DNA from: Actinomycetes bacterium
GTDB taxonomy: Bacteria > Actinomycetota > Thermoleophilia > Solirubrobacterales > Solirubrobacteraceae
Reading direction: 5' to 3'
Assembly (NCBI GenBank): GCA_021784895.1
Contig: JAJYHG010000029.1
Coordinates: 1 to 59,263 of the forward strand
Length of the DNA: 59,263 bases
Shown: piece after piece, positions 52,310 through 59,079 of the stretch
How the letters are laid out: each line of letters begins with the position of its first letter
Position numbering within the stretch: position 1 is the first letter of the stretch
The notes under the pieces: generated by a model
What the model saw: the letters and a program-made list of their open reading frames with translations, nothing else
Told to the model about the DNA's origin: nothing
The model's database searches: none
Position numbers and translations under genes: made by a program

Positions 52310-53098
52310 TCAGTCGTCGGCGAAGCGGGGCTGCTGCCCGGCAAGTGCAGCTGCCATGGCGGCGAGCTGATTGCCGGTCCCGATCAGCTCTCGCTGGAGC
52401 CGCGCCTCCAGTGCCAGTGTCTCAGGCGCCGAGCCGGACCAGCCGCTGTTGAGCAGCCGTTTTGCCTGGCGCACCGCATCTGGTGACCGCGAGCAGATCT
52501 CCTGCGAGAGCGCGGTTGCGGCCCCGAGCGGATCCTCGGCGAGCTGCGTGACGAGTCCCAGCGCCGCCGCTTCTGTACCACTGAGGCGGCGGCCGGTGAA
52601 GGTCAACAACTTGGCCACGTCGCCGCTCACTACCCGCGGCAGTGTGCGCGTGATCCCCATGTCGGGGATGAGGCCCCAGTGCGTCTCCATGATCGCCAGG
52701 CGTGAGTCGGGCGTTGCGATCCGGATGTCAGCCGCCAGTGCGATCTGCAGGCCGCCTCCAAGACAGTGCCCGTGGATCGCTGCGATGACTGGGAGCGGCA
52801 GCTCGACCCAAGCGTGGGCCGCACGCTGGAAGCGGTTCGGCGGCTGCTCGTCGAGAATCTCAGCGAGTCCCTGCAGATCAAGCGCCTCGGTGACAGCCTG
52901 GAAGTCCAGTCCCGAACAGAAGCTTGGACCGGCGCCGCAGAGGATGACCGCGCGCAGTCCACGCTTACCGCGCAGCTGCTCGGCTGTCGCGGCGAGCGCA
53001 TCGAGCATCTGTAGGTCGATCGCGTTGTGCTTCTCGGGACGGCTCAGCGTAACCGTCGCCACGTGACCGGCGATGCTGAGCGTGACGCGCTCGCTCAC
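52310..53098 (-). CDS. Enoyl-CoA hydratase/isomerase (crotonase) family protein
   Basis: 262 residues. Seen: VATVTLSRPEKHNAIDLQML, oxyanion-hole segments AGPSFCSGLDF (first) and AAIHGHCLGGGLQIALAADIRIA (second), and ETHWGLIPDMGITRTLPRVV, in which the catalytic Glu of hydratases (normally in the E-x2-x-G-x2-P-G/D block) is represented by the Pro-Asp variant. A hydratase, isomerase or thioesterase-like activity cannot be distinguished. GTG 53098 is preceded by GGGAAG; the longer frame upstream is a Pro/Arg-rich shadow running through a hairpin. Confidence 0.85.
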   Translation of the reverse strand: MSERVTLSIAGHVATVTLSRPEKHNAIDLQMLDALAATAEQLRGKRGLRAVILCGAGPSFCSGLDFQAVTEALDLQGLAEILDEQPPNRFQRAAHAWVELPLPVIAAIHGHCLGGGLQIALAADIRIATPDSRLAIMETHWGLIPDMGITRTLPRVVSGDVAKLLTFTGRRLSGTEAAALGLVTQLAEDPLGAATALSQEICSRSPDAVRQAKRLLNSGWSGSAPETLALEARLQRELIGTGNQLAAMAAALAGQQPRFADD

Positions 53099-53125
53099 GC
53101 GGCTTCCCGGTGCGGTGCCGCAGCA

Positions 53126-53163
53126 GGCGAGCCGGCCCGGACCGGCATCCGGGCCGGCTCGCC
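53126..53163. terminator. Perfect 16-bp GC hairpin between secreted protein and crotonase genes
   Basis: Arms 53126-53141 (GGCGAGCCGGCCCGGA) and 53148-53163 are perfect complements with a 6-base loop, just after the stop of the minus-strand small gene. No T-tract. Probable terminator. Confidence 0.6.
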
Positions 53164-53174
53164 CTTGCCACGGC

Positions 53175-53432
53175 CTATGCGGTTGCCGTAGTGGCGCCGG
53201 CGCTGGTGTCGGTTGCGCTGGATGCCGACCATGAGCCCGTGCCGTGACATGGCCGGTGGGTGGCGCCGGTACTGGGGTTGGTTGTCGTGGTGCTCGTGCT
53301 CGTCGTAGATTGAGCTGCGGTGCTGGTCGCTGGGGTGGTGCTGGCACCGGTGGCCGCACTGGCGATGGTCGCGCCACCGGCGGCTGCCGCGCCAACGGCA
53401 GCCGCCGTCACGAGCAGGGATCGTATGCGCAT
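53175..53432 (-). CDS. Small secreted Ser/Thr-rich protein, unknown function
   Basis: 85 residues. Signal peptide MRIRSLLVTAAAVGAAAAGG with a likely AxA cleavage in IASAATGA. The mature 55 residues are almost entirely Thr/Ser/Ala with one Cys and a short HRPCHGTGSW segment. A strong Shine-Dalgarno AAGGAGA 6 bases before the ATG, unlike the leaderless genes around, and a hairpin after the stop indicate a real monocistronic gene. No recognised family; a cell-wall-associated or glycosylated peptide is possible. Confidence 0.65.
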   Translation of the reverse strand: MRIRSLLVTAAAVGAAAAGGATIASAATGASTTPATSTAAQSTTSTSTTTTNPSTGATHRPCHGTGSWSASSATDTSAGATTATA

Positions 53433-53544
53433 CGGGGCTTCTCCTTGGGGTGTGGTTGAGAGAACCCGACAAGCGTGCGCCCCGTTGCGAAGAGCTCTCG
53501 CTGAGTTGCGTATGAAAAGTCTGGCTCGTCCGCTGGGTTGAGAC

Positions 53545-54132
53545 TCAGATGAACAGGCTGATGGCGGAGCGTTGCATCCGCTCTAGGGCGGTTGCCGCGC
53601 CGGCTGGCTTATCCAGGCCGTCGATCAGGTCGGTGTCCTTGAGACCCATCATGTCCATCGTCATCCGGCATGGCCAGAGCTTGACGTCCAGGTCCTTTGC
53701 CATCTCGATCAGATCCTCGGGCGCGGCCACGCCGTTCTTGTCGGCGAGCTTGCGCATCATCATCGGTCCCATGCCGCCCATGTTCAGCTTTGACATGCCG
53801 GCGTGTTCGGCGCTGCCGCGGTTCATGAGCGAAAGGGCACGCGTCATCCAGTTGGTTCCGGTCAGGCGCCGCTCCTCGCGGACCAGCGGGAAGAGCCCCC
53901 AGAAGGTGAAGAACACCGCGACGTCCATGCCGCTCGCGGCGGCGGTGGTCGCGAGTATCGTCGTCGGCCAGATTCGGTCGAGGTCACCGCCCCAGGCGAT
54001 GAAGGTTGCCATGTTCGGGTCGCGCGTCTCGCTCTCGCGCGCCAGGATCAGTTCCTTTACGAAGGCGCTCAGATCGTCGGGAGTCATCTCCCCGATCGTC
54101 GCGGCCGGGCTGTTGATGGTTGCTGCCTCCAT
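53545..54132 (-). CDS. DsrE2-like DsrE/DsrF/DrsH family sulfur-trafficking protein
   Basis: 195 residues. Seen: MATFIAWGGDLDRIWPTTILATTAAASGMDVAVFFTFWGLFPLV (the DsrE2-type strand-helix unit with FFTFWGL), a Met/Gly-rich loop (NMGGMGPMMMRKL), and the probable active-site Cys in VKLWPCRMTMDMMGL. Cytoplasmic persulfide carrier of the DsrE superfamily, often found beside tusA in sulfur-oxidising bacteria. A strong AGAGGAGGGG precedes the ATG. It lies 33 bases downstream of arsR on the same strand, divergent from the tusA-hdr operon. Confidence 0.85.
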   Translation of the reverse strand: MEAATINSPAATIGEMTPDDLSAFVKELILARESETRDPNMATFIAWGGDLDRIWPTTILATTAAASGMDVAVFFTFWGLFPLVREERRLTGTNWMTRALSLMNRGSAEHAGMSKLNMGGMGPMMMRKLADKNGVAAPEDLIEMAKDLDVKLWPCRMTMDMMGLKDTDLIDGLDKPAGAATALERMQRSAISLFI

Positions 54133-54165
54133 GAAAACCCCTCCTCTGGGTCTGTGTGTGGGCCC

Positions 54166-54525
54166 CTATCGGTCCGGAAGTGAGGCCTCGAGCTCGGCTC
54201 CCCAATTGAGCCAATGGTCGTTCAGTGACTTGCAGACGACTCTGCACACCTCGTCCAGCGACGGATCGACGATCCGGTAGTAAGCGGTGGTTCCCTCGCG
54301 ACGGCGGGCGACCGTTTGATGCGCCCGTAACAGCGCCAACTGCTTGGAGACGGTCGCATAGGAGCTCTCGATCCGGGCAACGATCTCCCCGACGCTGAGC
54401 TCTCCGCTAGCGTGCAGTTCGCTGATGATGCGCAGCCTGGTCGGGTCACTTAGCAGCCGGAAGCGGTCGGCTACGCGCTCGACCAGCGCTGGCTGCAGGG
54501 CAGGAAGCAATTCGTCGTCGTGCAT
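54166..54525 (-). CDS. ArsR-family transcriptional repressor, candidate sHdr-locus regulator
   Basis: 119 residues, winged helix: ALVERVADRFRLLSDPTRLRIISELHASGELSVGEIVARIESSYATVSKQLALLRAHQTVARRREGTTAYYRIVDPSL. Two Cys, C94 and C98, lie in the C-terminal helix (DEVCRVVCKS); the Cys pair of SqrR/BigR-type sulfide sensors lies elsewhere, so the sensing mode may differ. ArsR proteins (sHdrR) repress sHdr operons in Hyphomicrobium. Position between dsrE2 and the tusA-hdr promoter, with a palindrome there, supports a similar role. Confidence 0.88.
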   Translation of the reverse strand: MHDDELLPALQPALVERVADRFRLLSDPTRLRIISELHASGELSVGEIVARIESSYATVSKQLALLRAHQTVARRREGTTAYYRIVDPSLDEVCRVVCKSLNDHWLNWGAELEASLPDR

Positions 54526-54534
54526 GGAGATAGG

Positions 54535-54540
54535 AGGTTA
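54535..54540 (-). promoter_or_regulatory. -10 hexamer TAACCT of arsR-dsrE2
   Basis: Minus-strand TAACCT lies 9 bases before the arsR ATG, with CTTGCG 17 bases further upstream as a weak -35. Confidence 0.45.
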
Positions 54541-54597
54541 GGGCATTTTCCAAGCTACGCAAGTAGTCGATCACTTCCGAGGGGCAGGCCTGGCCCC

Positions 54598-54621
54598 AAG
54601 TTTTCTTATTCAAGAAAACTT
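54598..54621. promoter_or_regulatory. Perfect 10-4-10 palindrome, candidate ArsR operator
   Basis: AAGTTTTCTT (54598-54607) and AAGAAAACTT (54612-54621) are exact reverse complements around ATTC. The right arm ends inside the TTGACA -35 of the tusA operon, so a bound repressor would exclude RNA polymerase. It is strikingly AT-rich in a GC-rich genome and about 75 bases from the arsR start. Confidence 0.75.
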
Positions 54622-54649
54622 GACAGGAACGGCAGCGCCGCTATATGCT
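54620..54649 (+). promoter_or_regulatory. Promoter of the tusA-dsrE-hdr operon (TTGACA / TATATG or TATGCT)
   Basis: A consensus -35 TTGACA (54620-54625) is followed after 16 bases by TATATG (54642-54647) or after 18 by TATGCT (54644-54649). It is the only consensus -35 I noticed in the window, suggesting a strong, repressed promoter with a normal leader and a Shine-Dalgarno. Confidence 0.7.
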
Positions 54650-54681
54650 CCGAGCACCAACCAATGAGGGAGGTTGTGAAC

Positions 54682-54924
54682 GTGTGCGCAGATTCTGCGA
54701 CGCCCACGCAGACGCTTGACGTCAAGGGTAAGGCGTGTCCAATTCCGGTCGTCAAGACCGCGAAACTGATGAAGGAGATGGGCTCCGGTGAGGTACTGGA
54801 GGTCTTGGCCACCGATCCCGGGGTCGAGCCCGACATGCACGCTTGGGCGCGGCAGACGGGTAACGAGCTGATCTCCATAGACAAGGACGGCGGTGCGTTC
54901 CGCGTCCTGCTTCGTAAGAGCTGA
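54682..54924 (+). CDS. tusA: Sulfur carrier protein TusA
   Basis: 80 residues. Small persulfide carrier: TLDVKGKACPIPVVKTAKLMKEMGSGEVLEVLATDPG, with the active Cys at residue 19 in the CPxP motif. GTG 54682 is chosen because GGGAGG lies 8 bases upstream; ATG 54664 and GTG 54676 are alternatives adding a few residues. In sHdr organisms TusA delivers sulfane sulfur in the cytoplasm; it is the first gene of the operon here. Confidence 0.93.
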   Translation: MCADSATPTQTLDVKGKACPIPVVKTAKLMKEMGSGEVLEVLATDPGVEPDMHAWARQTGNELISIDKDGGAFRVLLRKS

Positions 54925-54933
54925 GCTGGCGCG

Positions 54934-55308
54934 ATGAGTGACGAAACCTCCGTTATCTATGTGGTTACCCATGGAGTCGATTACCCCGAGCGCTGCGCGA
55001 CGCCCTTCTTCCTCGCCGCGGCTGCGGCCGCGATGGACGCGGAAGTCTCGATCTACTTCACGATGCGCGGGCCGGAACTGCTCAAGAAGGAGGTCGGCGA
55101 CCAGATCGGTCCCAAGGGCGAGCAGGGCGAGCGCCTCAGCTACTTCATCGAACAGGCGCTTGATTGCGGCGTGGAACTGCTCATCTGCCAGCCATCGCTG
55201 GATCTCAACGATCTCACGCTCGACGATCTGATCGAACCGGTGCGGATGATCGGCGGCGCAGCCTTCAACGACATGGCCATGCGGGCCGACGCGGTGATCA
55301 CCTTCTGA
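54934..55308 (+). CDS. dsrE: DsrE-family sulfur transferase
   Basis: 124 residues. Seen: VIYVVTHGVDYPERCATPFFLAAAAAAMDAEVSIYFTMRGPELL and the distal LDCGVELLICQPSLDL with C78 and C85, one of which should carry persulfide; a third Cys is C21. The single-subunit DsrE type associated with tusA and shdr genes. Its TGA overlaps the hdrC1 ATG (TGATG). Confidence 0.9.
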   Translation: MSDETSVIYVVTHGVDYPERCATPFFLAAAAAAMDAEVSIYFTMRGPELLKKEVGDQIGPKGEQGERLSYFIEQALDCGVELLICQPSLDLNDLTLDDLIEPVRMIGGAAFNDMAMRADAVITF

Positions 55309-56045
55309 TGCAGGCTTCAGCCCAGCTCACCCCGACGCATGCCGACTCAGCCGCCTACAAGCTCGGCATCACCTATCCCGACGTGCCTCTGGCGGAGAAG
55401 CAGCGCCTGTTCGACGAAGTCAAGGCGGATGAGCGCTTTCACGACTACCTCTACGGGTGCTACGAGTGTGGAATCTGCGTTGCCGCCTGTCCGTCGGCGC
55501 GCTACTACGACTTCTCTCCCCGCCGGATCGCGCAAGCCGCCGCCCGCGAGGACATCGAGCTCATCTACCAGCAGATGCAGGAAGACATCTGGGACTGCTC
55601 GCAGTGCTTTTCCTGTCTGCGCTGCCCGCGGGGTAACAACCCTGGAGGGATCATCACTGTTATGCGCGAGGTCGCGGTCAACAACGGTCTCGAGTCCGCC
55701 AAGCAGGCACTTCGTGGGTATACGCGCATCATCTACAAGATCATGTCCACCGGTACTCAGGTATCGCCGGACATGCTTCAGGCCGACGCGTTCCCGGACT
55801 GGGGGCCGAGCGTAGCTCGTGTCTCCGAAAAGCTTGATCTGTGGCGGCGCGCGCTGCCCCCGGAGACTCACCACACCACCACCACTGGGTGGCAGATTTC
55901 CACCAAGACGCTGGTCGAGCTGTACCTCATATGGCACAAGACCGGAGCACTGAACATGATCTCCGAGCTCGACGCGAGCCTGCACAGCCTGCTGGAGGAG
56001 GTCATGGAAGACCTGCTGGACGAACAGGGTTACGAGCTGGATTAG
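55308..56045 (+). CDS. hdrC1: sHdr subunit HdrC1-like, two 4Fe-4S clusters
   Basis: 245 residues. Ferredoxin-type cysteines C51/C54/C57/C61 (CYECGICVAACP) and C97/C100/C103/C106 (CSQCFSCLRCP) bind two cubanes. The C-terminal 130 residues are helical (GYTRIIYKIMSTGT, STKTLVELYLIWHKTGA). Resembles HdrC of methanogen heterodisulfide reductase and the C1 subunit of sHdr complexes. ATG 55308 is coupled to dsrE; the longer frame upstream is a shadow of it. Electron transfer within a cytoplasmic complex oxidising bound sulfane sulfur is inferred from the operon. Confidence 0.9.
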   Translation: MQASAQLTPTHADSAAYKLGITYPDVPLAEKQRLFDEVKADERFHDYLYGCYECGICVAACPSARYYDFSPRRIAQAAAREDIELIYQQMQEDIWDCSQCFSCLRCPRGNNPGGIITVMREVAVNNGLESAKQALRGYTRIIYKIMSTGTQVSPDMLQADAFPDWGPSVARVSEKLDLWRRALPPETHHTTTTGWQISTKTLVELYLIWHKTGALNMISELDASLHSLLEEVMEDLLDEQGYELD

Positions 56046-56062
56046 CCAGAGGAGCGCGTCAG

Positions 56063-57265
56063 ATGACGATTCCCGTAGAGAAGGTTGCCGGGCCACGCCG
56101 GAAGAACAAAGCTGATTTCCAATGGAGTGAGGAGCACGCGCCGGAGGACTTCCACGAGCGACTGTTCGAGCTCGAGGAGAAGGGCGAGCTGGTGGTCCAG
56201 CGCGTCGACACCGAGCACATCGAGGTACCGGTCAAGTATGGACGCACCAAGAAGGTGCCGATCGGCCACACCTGGCACCACAAGAGCTGCGGGCAGTGCG
56301 GCCATATACCTGGCTACTCGACGTCGATCTTCTGGGTCAACCGCAAGCTCGGCATAGAGTATGAGGATCCGAGTGACCAGACCTCGTGTACGGCATGGAA
56401 CTACTATGCGTCAGCAACGTCGAACGCTGCTGCCCAGGCTGCCGTGGCGGTCCGTAACTTCGCCACCGCCTACGAGACCGGCCGCTTCCCGATCATCCAC
56501 TGCGGGACCTCTTTCGGGCACTACAAGGAGGTACGCCACGAGCTGCTCGCGCACGACCACCTGAGGGAGGAGGTCCGTCGTGTCATGGACGCCCTGGGTA
56601 AGCCGCTGGTGCTCCCTGAGGAGATGGTCCACTACTCCGAGTGGTTCTACGCCATGCGGCACGAGATCGCCAAGCACCAGGTGCGCGACTTCTCGAACAT
56701 CGCTGTCACCGTCCACCCGGCTTGTCACTACTACAAGCTCGTGGAGGGTGACGCGATTTATGATCCTGAGGTCTACGGCGGCCAGCGGACTGCGATCGTG
56801 TCAGAGGTCGCCCAGGCACTCGGTGCCGAGGTACGTGACTATTCGACCTGGTTTGACTGCTGCGGGTTTGGCTTCCGCCACATCCTGGTGAGCCGTGATT
56901 TCACCAGATCTTTCGTAACCCAGCGCAAGATCAAGCGCATGAAGGAGGAGGCCGACCCCGACGTCACGCTCACGCACGACACGGGCTGCGTGACGGCGCT
57001 CGATAAGAGCCAGTTCGCCGCCAAGGCGCAGGATCCGGACTTCGCGACCATTCCGGTGATGTCGGAGGCGCAGTTCGCGGCGCTCGCGATGGGCGCGCAC
57101 CCATATCTCGTCTGTCAGCTGCACTGGCACGCCGCCGACTACAAGCCGCTGCTGGAAAAGATGGGCATCGACCACGAAAAGGCGTGGGCCGAGTTTGAGG
57201 AGGCGACCGCGCGCCTGGAGCGCGGCGAGCAAAAGTACTTGACGTGGGAGGACGCGGATGTCTGA
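56063..57265 (+). CDS. hdrB1: sHdr subunit HdrB1-like (CCG-domain protein)
   Basis: 400 residues from ATG 56063, which has AGAGGAG upstream. The C-terminal CCG domain is intact: C221 (HPACHYYK), C266-C267 (FDCCGFGF), C309 (DTGCVTALD) and C351 (YLVCQLHW). The N-terminal half has C76/C79 (SCGQCG), C109 and C147, a degenerate CCG arrangement lacking the Cys-Cys pair. So at least one non-cubane-type cluster, where substrate disulfide/persulfide chemistry occurs in HdrB, is likely. An N-terminal extension of about 70 residues is charged. It overlaps hdrA by 8 bases. Confidence 0.9.
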   Translation: MTIPVEKVAGPRRKNKADFQWSEEHAPEDFHERLFELEEKGELVVQRVDTEHIEVPVKYGRTKKVPIGHTWHHKSCGQCGHIPGYSTSIFWVNRKLGIEYEDPSDQTSCTAWNYYASATSNAAAQAAVAVRNFATAYETGRFPIIHCGTSFGHYKEVRHELLAHDHLREEVRRVMDALGKPLVLPEEMVHYSEWFYAMRHEIAKHQVRDFSNIAVTVHPACHYYKLVEGDAIYDPEVYGGQRTAIVSEVAQALGAEVRDYSTWFDCCGFGFRHILVSRDFTRSFVTQRKIKRMKEEADPDVTLTHDTGCVTALDKSQFAAKAQDPDFATIPVMSEAQFAALAMGAHPYLVCQLHWHAADYKPLLEKMGIDHEKAWAEFEEATARLERGEQKYLTWEDADV

Positions 57266-58307
57266 CAGGGTCGTGGTGATCGGCGGCGGGCCAGGCGGCA
57301 TCGAGGCAGCCCGGCAGGTCGCCGACCTCGGATATCCGGCGCTGCTGGTCGAGCAGCGGGAGCGGCTTGGCGGAACCCCGATCTTCGCCAACTACGCCGC
57401 GCTGACGCCGTACTTCGCCAACGCCGAGGAGGCGATGGACGGGATGATCGCCGAGCTCGCGCAGCGCCAGCGTGCGGAGGTCCGCACCTCCGCGACGGTC
57501 ACGGGGCTGAGCGGGGAAGCCGGGGCGTTCACGGTGGAGCTCTCAACTGGTGAGAAGCTCGACGCTGGAGCGGTGATCGTCGCCACCGGCTTTGACCACT
57601 TCGACCCGGGCCGCGAGCGCCAGATCTACAACTACTACCAGTACCCGGACGTGCTCGCGCTCCAGGACCTGGAGGCGCAGCTCAAGGAGCACAAGGTCAC
57701 AGTGCCCTCCACGGGCAGGGCACCCGAGAGCATCTGCTGGGTGCAGTGCGTCGGGTCTCGTGACCGCAACATCGGTAATGAGTGGTGCTCCAAGGTCTGT
57801 TGCGGAATCGCGTCCAAGCAGGCGATCGAAGTGCGCAAGCTCTCACCCCAGACACGGGCCTACATCTTCTACATCGACATGCGGATGTACGGCTACTGGG
57901 AGACACAGCTCTACTGGCCCGCCCAGGAGCAGCATCACGTCCAGTACATCAAGGGCATCATCACCGAGGTGCTCGAGCGCGGCGACCGTCTGGTCGTACG
58001 CGGCGAGGACACGACCATGGGCCGCCCGCTCGAGGTGCCGATGGACATGGTCGTCCTCTCGGTGGGGATGGAGCCGTCCGCTGGCACCAAGGCCATGAGT
58101 GACGTCCTCGGCATCGAGCGCAACCGCCATGGCTTCATCGAAGTCATGAACCCACCGCTCGATACGGTGACCACCAGCCGCGCCGGCGTGTTTGCCTGTG
58201 GCGCGGCGCTGGGCCCGGCCGATCTGGAGGACACGATCTCCTCGGCCGGCGCCGCCGCCGGCAAGGCGGTCGCACTGGTGCGGCGAGACAGCCTCGCGGT
58301 CGCCTGA
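57258..58307 (+). CDS. hdrA: sHdr subunit HdrA-like, FAD and 4Fe-4S
   Basis: 349 residues. FAD/NAD Rossmann motif VVVIGGGPGGIEAARQVADLG at the N terminus and AVIVATGFDHFDP. The HdrA cluster region has C160, C164, C177, C181 and C182 (WVQCVGSRD...WCSKVCC). TRAYIFYIDMRMYGYWE follows, then a final GVFACGAALGPADLEDTISSAGAAAGKAV at the flavin. The short form without the ferredoxin and thioredoxin-reductase additions of methanogen HdrA is typical of sHdrA. The bifurcating function is therefore unlikely; electrons probably go to NAD+ or quinone via partners. Confidence 0.92.
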   Translation: MSDRVVVIGGGPGGIEAARQVADLGYPALLVEQRERLGGTPIFANYAALTPYFANAEEAMDGMIAELAQRQRAEVRTSATVTGLSGEAGAFTVELSTGEKLDAGAVIVATGFDHFDPGRERQIYNYYQYPDVLALQDLEAQLKEHKVTVPSTGRAPESICWVQCVGSRDRNIGNEWCSKVCCGIASKQAIEVRKLSPQTRAYIFYIDMRMYGYWETQLYWPAQEQHHVQYIKGIITEVLERGDRLVVRGEDTTMGRPLEVPMDMVVLSVGMEPSAGTKAMSDVLGIERNRHGFIEVMNPPLDTVTTSRAGVFACGAALGPADLEDTISSAGAAAGKAVALVRRDSLAVA

Positions 58308-58308
58308 C

Positions 58309-59076
58309 ATGGTCGGCGGCGCGGGCCCGGCCGCGGTGGGGGATGTCCCCGAGGTTGACATCCCAACGGCCAAGGAGCTGATCGAGCAGATCCATGAGCA
58401 CATAAGCGTTACCGAGCTTGGCGAGCTTGTCGCCGAGCTCGAGACCAAGGCCGGCGTGATGCAGACACTCATCGCTCGCGGAGAGCTTGACGCGGCGGGG
58501 CTCCGACGCGCGCTCGAGCTGACATTCGTGGGGCGCCGCCGGGCAAGCGCTGTGCTCGGGATCCGCTCCGACACGGAGCTTGCCAGCTGGGCCGGGGGTC
58601 TGTTTGACCCCGGCGTGCCGCTGGCAACCCGCTTCGATCGCTTCTGCGCGGCCGCCGGCCCGCTGGCCGGCGGCCAGGCGGCGGAGCTGGCGTCCGAGCT
58701 GCTCCACTTCACCGTGCCCGAGCGCTACTGGCTCTGGTCGCGCTGGATGTGGAGCAACGAGAGTCGCACGGGTGCTCTGCCGCTGCTGATCGGCGAGGAG
58801 TTCGAGCTCGAAGGTGACTCACTCGGCACGACCTACGAACGCGTCGGCCGCGCGTTTGCGGCGCTCGACGCCTCGCCGGAGGCATCGGCCTTCCGTCTCG
58901 GTGGTGGCGGCCGGCTCGCCACCGATGTGCTGCTCGCTTGCACCTACGCCGTGTACATGCGCACGGTGCTAGGCCTGAAGATGACCCAGGAGTTCAACGC
59001 GCTCGTGCCGGCTATGCCCCAGCTTGTGCGCCGGCTGCTTGGGATCCACGTTAAACCGCTCCAGGAGGTGTCTTAG
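58309..59076 (+). CDS. Conserved hypothetical protein of sHdr operons (Hyp)
   Basis: 255 residues, one base after hdrA. Largely helical; no cysteine cluster, one Cys near FDRFCAAAGPLAGG and one near LLACTYAVYM. The sequences PTAKELIEQIHEHISVTELGELVAEL and ERYWLWSRWMWSNES are distinctive, but I know no biochemical function. In sHdr loci of sulfur oxidisers a hypothetical gene occupies exactly this place between hdrA and hdrC2. Trp/Tyr-rich central part suggests a protein-protein surface. Probably a structural or assembly component of the complex. Confidence 0.8.
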   Translation: MVGGAGPAAVGDVPEVDIPTAKELIEQIHEHISVTELGELVAELETKAGVMQTLIARGELDAAGLRRALELTFVGRRRASAVLGIRSDTELASWAGGLFDPGVPLATRFDRFCAAAGPLAGGQAAELASELLHFTVPERYWLWSRWMWSNESRTGALPLLIGEEFELEGDSLGTTYERVGRAFAALDASPEASAFRLGGGGRLATDVLLACTYAVYMRTVLGLKMTQEFNALVPAMPQLVRRLLGIHVKPLQEVS

Positions 59077-59079
59077 CCC

